Source of the DNA: a bacterium
GTDB taxonomy: Bacteria; AUK180; JAQVHJ01
Assembly (NCBI GenBank): GCA_028696285.1
Contig: JAQVHJ010000049.1
Span: 1 to 9,936, forward strand
Length of the DNA: 9,936 nt
Direction: 5' to 3'
Under the pieces are notes generated by a model, which was given only the letters and a program-made list of their open reading frames with translations, made no database searches and had not been told where the DNA came from. Below are positions 7,053 to 9,936 of the stretch, in pieces; position 1 is the stretch's first letter; every line of letters starts with the position of its first letter. A program made the translations under genes and the position numbers.

Positions 7053-7096
7053 AACATGCTCCAAAATGATTCATTACGCTGGGCCGGAGACATGGT
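7053..7096. repeat. Imperfect inverted repeat, possible structured element
   Basis: ACATGCTCC near the left end pairs imperfectly with GGAGACATG near the right, with one extra A. Inside is the small palindrome AATGATTCATT. The middle (GCTGGGCCGG) is more GC-rich than the surroundings. It could fold as a hairpin in either strand; function unknown. Confidence 0.4.
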
Positions 7097-7120
7097 AAGA
7101 ATTAATGAAGAAATAGATGA

Positions 7121-7170
7121 AAACTACCATTATCATAATCCACTCTCCACCTTCCACTTTCCACTATTTA
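7121..7170 (+). repeat. 50-bp pyrimidine-rich repeat, copy 1
   Basis: This copy matches 8009-8058 at 49 of 50 positions. It has a left part, AAACTACCATTATCATAAT, and then four consecutive 7-bp words starting CCAC (7140-7167; for example CCACTCT, CCACTTT), ending TTA. It is far better conserved than the other repeats in the region. The end of this copy forms one arm of the hairpin at 7166-7190. Confidence 0.9.
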
Positions 7171-7190
7171 AAGAGCCTCGCCCTTTAAAT
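7166..7190. repeat. Hairpin at the end of the 50-bp repeat
   Basis: Perfect 8-bp arms, ATTTAAAG (7166-7173) and CTTTAAAT (7183-7190), surround a 9-base GC-rich loop. The left arm uses the last bases of the pyrimidine-rich repeat. There is no U-tract, so it is not an obvious terminator. Confidence 0.6.
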
Positions 7191-7192
7191 AT

Positions 7193-7332
7193 GACAGGGA
7201 CTTGTACGAGACTAAAAAATTAAAAGAAAAGATAAAGATAAATAAACAGGGAACTGAATAGAACGGATGGGAAAAGATTAAGAATTACTTAGTTGATTTT
7301 AAGATAAAAATGATATAATGAACCAAAAACCT
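7193..7332 (+). repeat. Long direct repeat, copy 2 (270-bp period)
   Basis: The copy starts GACAGGGACTTGTACGAGACT, or near it, and recurs at 7463 with the same order of words: AAACAGGGAA, then AAAGAT, then TTACTTAGTTGATTTTAA at 7285-7302 and a GAACCA word. The offset is 270-272 bp. After about 7335 the sequence diverges into the nonamer block instead of the 19-base element. Confidence 0.75.
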
Positions 7333-7368
7333 TACGTTACTTGAAAAGCAAGAGAATGTGATTATTAC

Positions 7369-7394
7369 CACGTATACACTGAGAACACGGAGAA
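7369..7394 (+). repeat. Stand-alone nonamer block
   Basis: Three words CACGTATA, CACTGAGAA and CACGGAGAA follow one another. They belong to the same CACGGAGAA nonamer family as positions 6919-6945. A weak related stretch is at 6566-6583 (CACAGAAACGCAGAAGG). The nonamer family resembles 'CACGGAGRA' repeats seen in intergenic DNA of many environmental genomes. Confidence 0.65.
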
Positions 7395-7436
7395 AAAAGA
7401 TATTTATCTCGAACTGATTACTCGGTCTGATTACTG

Positions 7437-7459
7437 AAAATTCAACAGTGTTGAATTTT
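7437..7459. repeat. Perfect 10-bp-stem hairpin
   Basis: AAAATTCAAC (7437-7446) and GTTGAATTTT (7450-7459) are perfect inverted arms around AGT. It lies directly before copy 3 of the long repeat. The right arm ends in four T's on the plus strand, and by symmetry also on the minus strand, so weak bidirectional termination is possible but the stem is AT-rich. Confidence 0.6.
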
Positions 7460-7462
7460 ATG

Positions 7463-7722
7463 GACAGGAACTTGTACGAGACTTGTAAAAGACAAAATAA
7501 TTAAAAAGATAGGTAAAGATATACAAACAGGGAATTGAAGGGAAAAAGATAAATACTTACTTAGTTGATTTTAATTAAAAACAATATTTTGAACCAGAGA
7601 CCAATGGATACTTAAAAATACAGTGAATGTAAAATATTTTTTCACAGGGATTATAAGGATTAAGAAGAGAATAAATGAATCGTGATTTGTGAACCGTAAA
7701 CCGTGATTCGAAAGATCAAAAG
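7463..7722 (+). repeat. Long direct repeat, copy 3 (most complete)
   Basis: This copy joins the left half found in copy 2 (GACAGG, CTTGTACGAGACT) to the right half found in copy 1 (TTACTTAGTTGATTTTAA at 7557, GGATACTTAA at 7606, the perfect 19-base element at 7657-7675, then the heptamer block). It therefore shows the likely full element of about 260 bp. Confidence 0.75.
7682..7709 (+). repeat. Fourth, isolated heptamer block
   Basis: Four consecutive 7-bp words (GTGATTT, GTGAACC and two variants) lie in the same layout as the blocks at 6711-6898. The block is followed by an A-rich spacer but no nonamers. It sits in the third copy of the long repeat, at the same relative place as the block at 6711 in the first copy. 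Confidence 0.8.
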
Positions 7723-7740
7723 AATTGTATTATAAACATT

Positions 7741-7780
7741 TGATACGCAATGTAGGGGCGAAGGGTCTTCGCCCGTATCA
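7741..7780. repeat. GC-rich palindromic repeat element
   Basis: The core arms GGGCGAAG (7756-7763) and CTTCGCCC (7767-7774) are perfect, with loop GGT. Outer arms TGATACG (7741-7747) and CGTATCA (7774-7780) flank them, with extra bases on the left. The element is strikingly GC-rich for this region and resembles the 'GGGGCGAAGG..CTTCGCCC' palindromes scattered in many environmental genomes. Confidence 0.7.
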
Positions 7781-7889
7781 CAAGAATAAAATATATCGTC
7801 AGGTTATAATATGTGAATATAGCATTTTTTCATTTATCGAACAGGTTTATTACGATTGATAATTGAAAACAGATGTGAATGTAATTTAA

Positions 7890-7917
7890 TCCCGATAGTT
7901 TCCTTGAAACATCGGGA
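7890..7917. repeat. Bulged hairpin
   Basis: TCCCGAT (7890-7896) pairs with ATCGGGA (7911-7917) and GTTTC (7898-7902) with GAAAC (7906-7910). The loop is CTT and there is one bulged A. The following CGCCTTCACTTCGCTTGTCGC stretch is unusually GC-rich here, so the whole may be one mobile-like palindromic element. There is no U-tract. Confidence 0.6.
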
Positions 7918-7948
7918 CGCCTTCACTTCGCTTGTCGCAGGATTTACG

Positions 7949-7967
7949 GGAATAAGAAGAAAATAAA
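7949..7967 (+). repeat. Diverged copy of the 19-base element
   Basis: GGAATAAGAAGAAAATAAA differs at two positions from the element that is identical at 6686-6704 and 7657-7675. It follows the hairpin at 7890-7917. Confidence 0.6.
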
Positions 7968-8008
7968 TAGTTATAAAACCTTAGTGTAATTGAATCCACT
8001 AGAGGTAA

Positions 8009-8058
8009 AAACTACCATTATCACAATCCACTCTCCACCTTCCACTTTCCACTATTTA
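8009..8058 (+). repeat. 50-bp pyrimidine-rich repeat, copy 2
   Basis: Identical to 7121-7170 except for one T-to-C change. The four CCAC heptamers are at 8028-8055. The copy ends six bases before the -35 box of the lipoprotein promoter, so it may influence that promoter or simply have been inserted there. Confidence 0.9.
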
Positions 8059-8064
8059 TATTGC

Positions 8065-8093
8065 TTGACTAGTATTTATTTTTATGATATACT
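8065..8093 (+). promoter_or_regulatory. Near-consensus promoter of the lipoprotein-aminopeptidase operon
   Basis: TTGACT (8065-8070) and TATACT (8088-8093) are separated by exactly 17 bases, each one mismatch from consensus. Transcription should start near 8100, leaving a leader of about 15 bases containing GAGGAG before the ATG at 8115. No operator-like dyad is evident, which suggests constitutive expression. Confidence 0.8.
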
Positions 8094-8114
8094 TATTTTT
8101 AAATTGAGGAGTTT

Positions 8115-8546
8115 ATGAAGAAGTTTAATATTATTTCAGTTATATTTTTGATATTTATATTATTTTTATCATGTTCGAAGTCTGAGTCATCCAAGTATTT
8201 TAATGTTGTTAAGGATTATGATGCGGCTGTAAGCAACGGAGATATTGAAGGCATTCAGAAGCATCTTTCAAGGAATACGAAGAAGGCAATAAAACAAGTT
8301 TACGAGAATGAAACGGATTTTTATGAAGAATTGGTTAGGGAAGGAGAGATTCACAAGAATGATCCTTCCTTCAAATTGAAATCGACGGAAAAGATTGATG
8401 AAGAGAATGTAAAGGTTATTGTCACTATCGAAAACGGGGGTAAAAAAACTTTTTATTTAAAATTTGAAGATGATTCCTGGAAGATAGATATTACCCCTCA
8501 ATTAAAGAAATTGAGTGAAGTTGAAAACCAATTCATACAAAAGTAG
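8115..8546 (+). CDS. Small lipoprotein, NTF2/DUF4878-like
   Basis: A 143-residue predicted lipoprotein. A KK start and a hydrophobic segment (residues 5-18) lead to the lipobox LFLSC, with Cys20 as the lipidated residue. Ser at +2 would favour the outer membrane by the E. coli rule. The mature part starts with a helix (YFNVVKDYDAAVSNGDIEGIQKHLS), continues with a second helical stretch, and ends with strands (VKVIVTIENGGKKTFYLKFEDDSWKID). This order and the closing WKI strand resemble the DUF4878/NTF2-like lipoproteins, in which helices hold a cone-shaped sheet; the match is by pattern only. The ATG has GAGGAG three bases upstream. Its last 32 bases overlap the aminopeptidase gene, so the two are co-transcribed and may work together at the envelope. 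Confidence 0.82.
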   Translation: MKKFNIISVIFLIFILFLSCSKSESSKYFNVVKDYDAAVSNGDIEGIQKHLSRNTKKAIKQVYENETDFYEELVREGEIHKNDPSFKLKSTEKIDEENVKVIVTIENGGKKTFYLKFEDDSWKIDITPQLKKLSEVENQFIQK

Positions 8547-9630
8547 AAAAATTTTAATATTGTTTTCTCTGTTTATTTTTATTTTTTCAGATCTCATTTT
8601 GTATTCTGAAGATAATGTTGAACGGGTCCCGGTTCATAATCCAGGTTACTATTTTGCATTGGGTAAAAAGCAGCTGCATATAATTACTCACCGGGAGAGC
8701 CTTGATGAATTATTAAAGAAGAAAGATTTAACTGACACGGAGAAAGAGAAGTATCTTTTTGTAAAAACGGTTTCCGATTTTTGTACGAACGAATTGAAAC
8801 TCTCCGGTGAGGATACTTATTCAAAGATTTATGATACCGGGAAGAAGCCGATAGCATGGAATCTGACTGTTGCCCCATCTTTATCCTTGAAACCTGTGAA
8901 ATGGCGATACCCTGTAGTCGGCGAATTTCCCTATATTGGTTTTTTTGATAAAGAGTCGGCGGAAAAGGAAGAGAAAACCTGGGTTAGCAAGGGTTACGAT
9001 ACTTTTCTTCGGCCTGTCTCTGCATTCAGCACCTTAGGCTGGTTTAAAGATCCGATATATTCACCGATGCTTAATTACGATGCGGGAACATTAGCAGAGA
9101 TAATAATTCACGAAAGAATTCATAATACGATCTTTTTAAAAAACCAGATGGAATTCAATGAATCGGTTGCGGAGTTTTTAGGTTCAGAATCAGCAAAATA
9201 TTTTCTGATTAAAACATTCGGCAAGGCCTCGGAAGAATATCAATATTACATGGACTTAAATTCAGATCAGAAATTATTTTTTGATTTTATTAATGTCTGC
9301 GATAACGAGTTATCTGAGATTTATCTTCTGAATATCACGACTGCTGAAAAGTTGAGAAAAAAAGATTTGAAAATAAAAGAATTGACCGGCAGGTATAAAG
9401 AACTGCCTTTTAAAAATAAAGGTTATTCCGGATATCTTGAAAGGACAGATTTTAACAATGCGTTTATCGTTGCGCATAAAACATATTCAACAGATCAGAA
9501 GATTTTTTCAGAGTTATTTGAATATTTCAATTCTGATCCTGTAAAGATGATAGAGTTTTTGAAAACCATTCCCGAGAAACGGGATGGTTATCAATTCATA
9601 GTGGAATTTTTATCTACACATCAAAAATGA
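8515..9630 (+). CDS. Predicted zinc aminopeptidase (PF10023 type)
   Basis: An exported metallopeptidase of 371 residues resembling the 'putative aminopeptidase' family PF10023. An N-terminal signal or anchor (basic KSRK, then hydrophobic residues 13-31) lacks a lipobox. Family blocks follow in order: VVGEFPYIGFFDKESAEKE (about 134-152), RPVSAFSTLGWFKDPI (166-181), then the zinc motif His199-Glu200-Arg-Ile-His203 and FNESVAEFLG (214-223). Glu216 is the likely third ligand, giving a gluzincin pattern. The family usually has HELAH, so Arg-Ile at 201-202 is a variant that keeps the ligands. Activity and substrate are not demonstrated. The GTG start lies 32 bases inside the lipoprotein gene with only a weak upstream GAG; a TTG at 8521 is possible, and no Met follows nearby. 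The 3' end overlaps the archease gene by 17 bases. Confidence 0.85.
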   Translation: MKLKTNSYKSRKILILFSLFIFIFSDLILYSEDNVERVPVHNPGYYFALGKKQLHIITHRESLDELLKKKDLTDTEKEKYLFVKTVSDFCTNELKLSGEDTYSKIYDTGKKPIAWNLTVAPSLSLKPVKWRYPVVGEFPYIGFFDKESAEKEEKTWVSKGYDTFLRPVSAFSTLGWFKDPIYSPMLNYDAGTLAEIIIHERIHNTIFLKNQMEFNESVAEFLGSESAKYFLIKTFGKASEEYQYYMDLNSDQKLFFDFINVCDNELSEIYLLNITTAEKLRKKDLKIKELTGRYKELPFKNKGYSGYLERTDFNNAFIVAHKTYSTDQKIFSELFEYFNSDPVKMIEFLKTIPEKRDGYQFIVEFLSTHQK

Positions 9631-9936
9631 TTCTCAGAAAGTAATTTGGGGTAGTTTTGATTTCCAATTGATGGTATGTTGCTGCCTTGATAGGGAGTCC
9701 GAATTCGGTTTTGCTGTTTCTTCTCTTTTTTAGAATTGTGATTGAGTATGTATCTTCTTCCTTTTTCACTTCTAAGATTTCTACAGGTATTGTTTCACTT
9801 GTTTCAATTATGAATATACACTCATTCATTAAATCGACAATCATGTTCTGAAGAGAATCGGCAGGAAATACGAGAGTCTGTTTTTGAGAGGATTTTTCTA
9901 TTGTTTCGATTTTTTCAAAATAGATATTTAAGAATC
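9614..9936 (-). CDS. Archease, 5'-truncated by the window edge
   Basis: The frame stays open from the stop at 9614 to the window end, giving about 106 C-terminal residues of a protein that normally has about 140. The first Met seen (9844) is internal, since upstream codons continue in frame (LNIYFEKIETIEKSSQKQ). The archease family (PF01951) is recognised by LQNMIVDLMNECIFIIET in the middle, then GLPIKAATYHQLEIK and the final IIFDV. The conserved KAxTYH block and the C-terminal Asp belong to the metal site. Archease activates the RNA ligase RtcB, promoting its guanylation and turnover in RNA repair or tRNA splicing, and altering its nucleotide use. The rtcB gene may lie upstream, outside the window. 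The His of the N-terminal metal motif is not visible because of truncation. The gene converges on the aminopeptidase gene, overlapping by 17 bases. Confidence 0.85.
   Translation of the reverse strand, partial: FLNIYFEKIETIEKSSQKQTLVFPADSLQNMIVDLMNECIFIIETSETIPVEILEVKKEEDTYSITILKKRRNSKTEFGLPIKAATYHQLEIKTTPNYFLRIIFDV

Larger units (their letters stand above)
6541..8060. other. Long non-coding repeat mosaic between divergent operons
   Basis: This stretch of about 1.5 kb contains no credible gene. Short frames are interrupted, lack ribosome-binding sites and simply translate the repeats. It is assembled from several interspersed families in partly conserved order: a long direct repeat, a 19-base GGATTAAGAAGAGAATAAA element, four-unit heptamer blocks, nonamer blocks, a 50-bp pyrimidine-rich repeat, and hairpins. 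The word GAATATAGCATT occurs at 6968 and again at 7815. A further partial copy of the long repeat (GGATACTTAA to TGTAA) is at 7010-7036. The individual elements are listed separately. Confidence 0.85.

Noticed and set aside
7293..7319. Promoter inside the long repeat (TTGATT and TATAAT)
   Set aside because: Spacing is only 15 bases, the -10 is not kept in the other copies and no gene follows.

Overview
The window is about 9.9 kb of AT-rich bacterial DNA. It comes from a Gram-negative-type (diderm) organism: it encodes a lipoprotein with a clear lipobox and a secreted, aromatic-rich protein that looks like an outer-membrane barrel. The gene set (archease, a free-standing TIGR02265/V4R-like protein, a DUF401 permease) and an intergenic region packed with degenerate short repeats suggest an uncultivated environmental lineage. 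I cannot place it in a phylum from sequence alone.

Layout. (1) Positions 34-2538, + strand: three overlapping genes, namely a putative outer-membrane protein, a hot-dog-fold acyl-CoA thioesterase and an unrecognised 264-residue protein. (2) Positions 6417-2516, - strand: a tight five-gene operon reading MarR regulator, DUF401 permease, TIGR02265/V4R-like protein, MFS transporter, FxsA. Ahead of it lies a consensus promoter (TTGACA, 17 bp, TATAAT) whose start region is covered by an inverted-repeat operator. The operon converges on the first gene group with a 23-bp overlap. (3) Positions 6418-8114: 1.7 kb with no credible gene. It is a mosaic of repeat families, including four-unit heptamer blocks, nonamer blocks, a 270-bp-period direct repeat, a 50-bp repeat present twice, and several hairpins. 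(4) Positions 8115-9630, + strand: a small lipoprotein and a predicted zinc aminopeptidase (PF10023 type), driven by a second near-consensus promoter. (5) Positions 9936-9614, - strand: the C-terminal part of an archease, the RtcB RNA-ligase cofactor, cut by the window edge.

How the genes may work together. The minus-strand operon looks like a self-regulated response unit: a MarR repressor probably senses a small molecule and controls two different transporters, a cytoplasmic ligand-binding-type domain protein and a membrane protein. The ligand is unknown. The most unusual content is the repeat mosaic, in which two unrelated sequence families share the same design of four consecutive 7-bp units, each with a fixed anchor and a variable tail.
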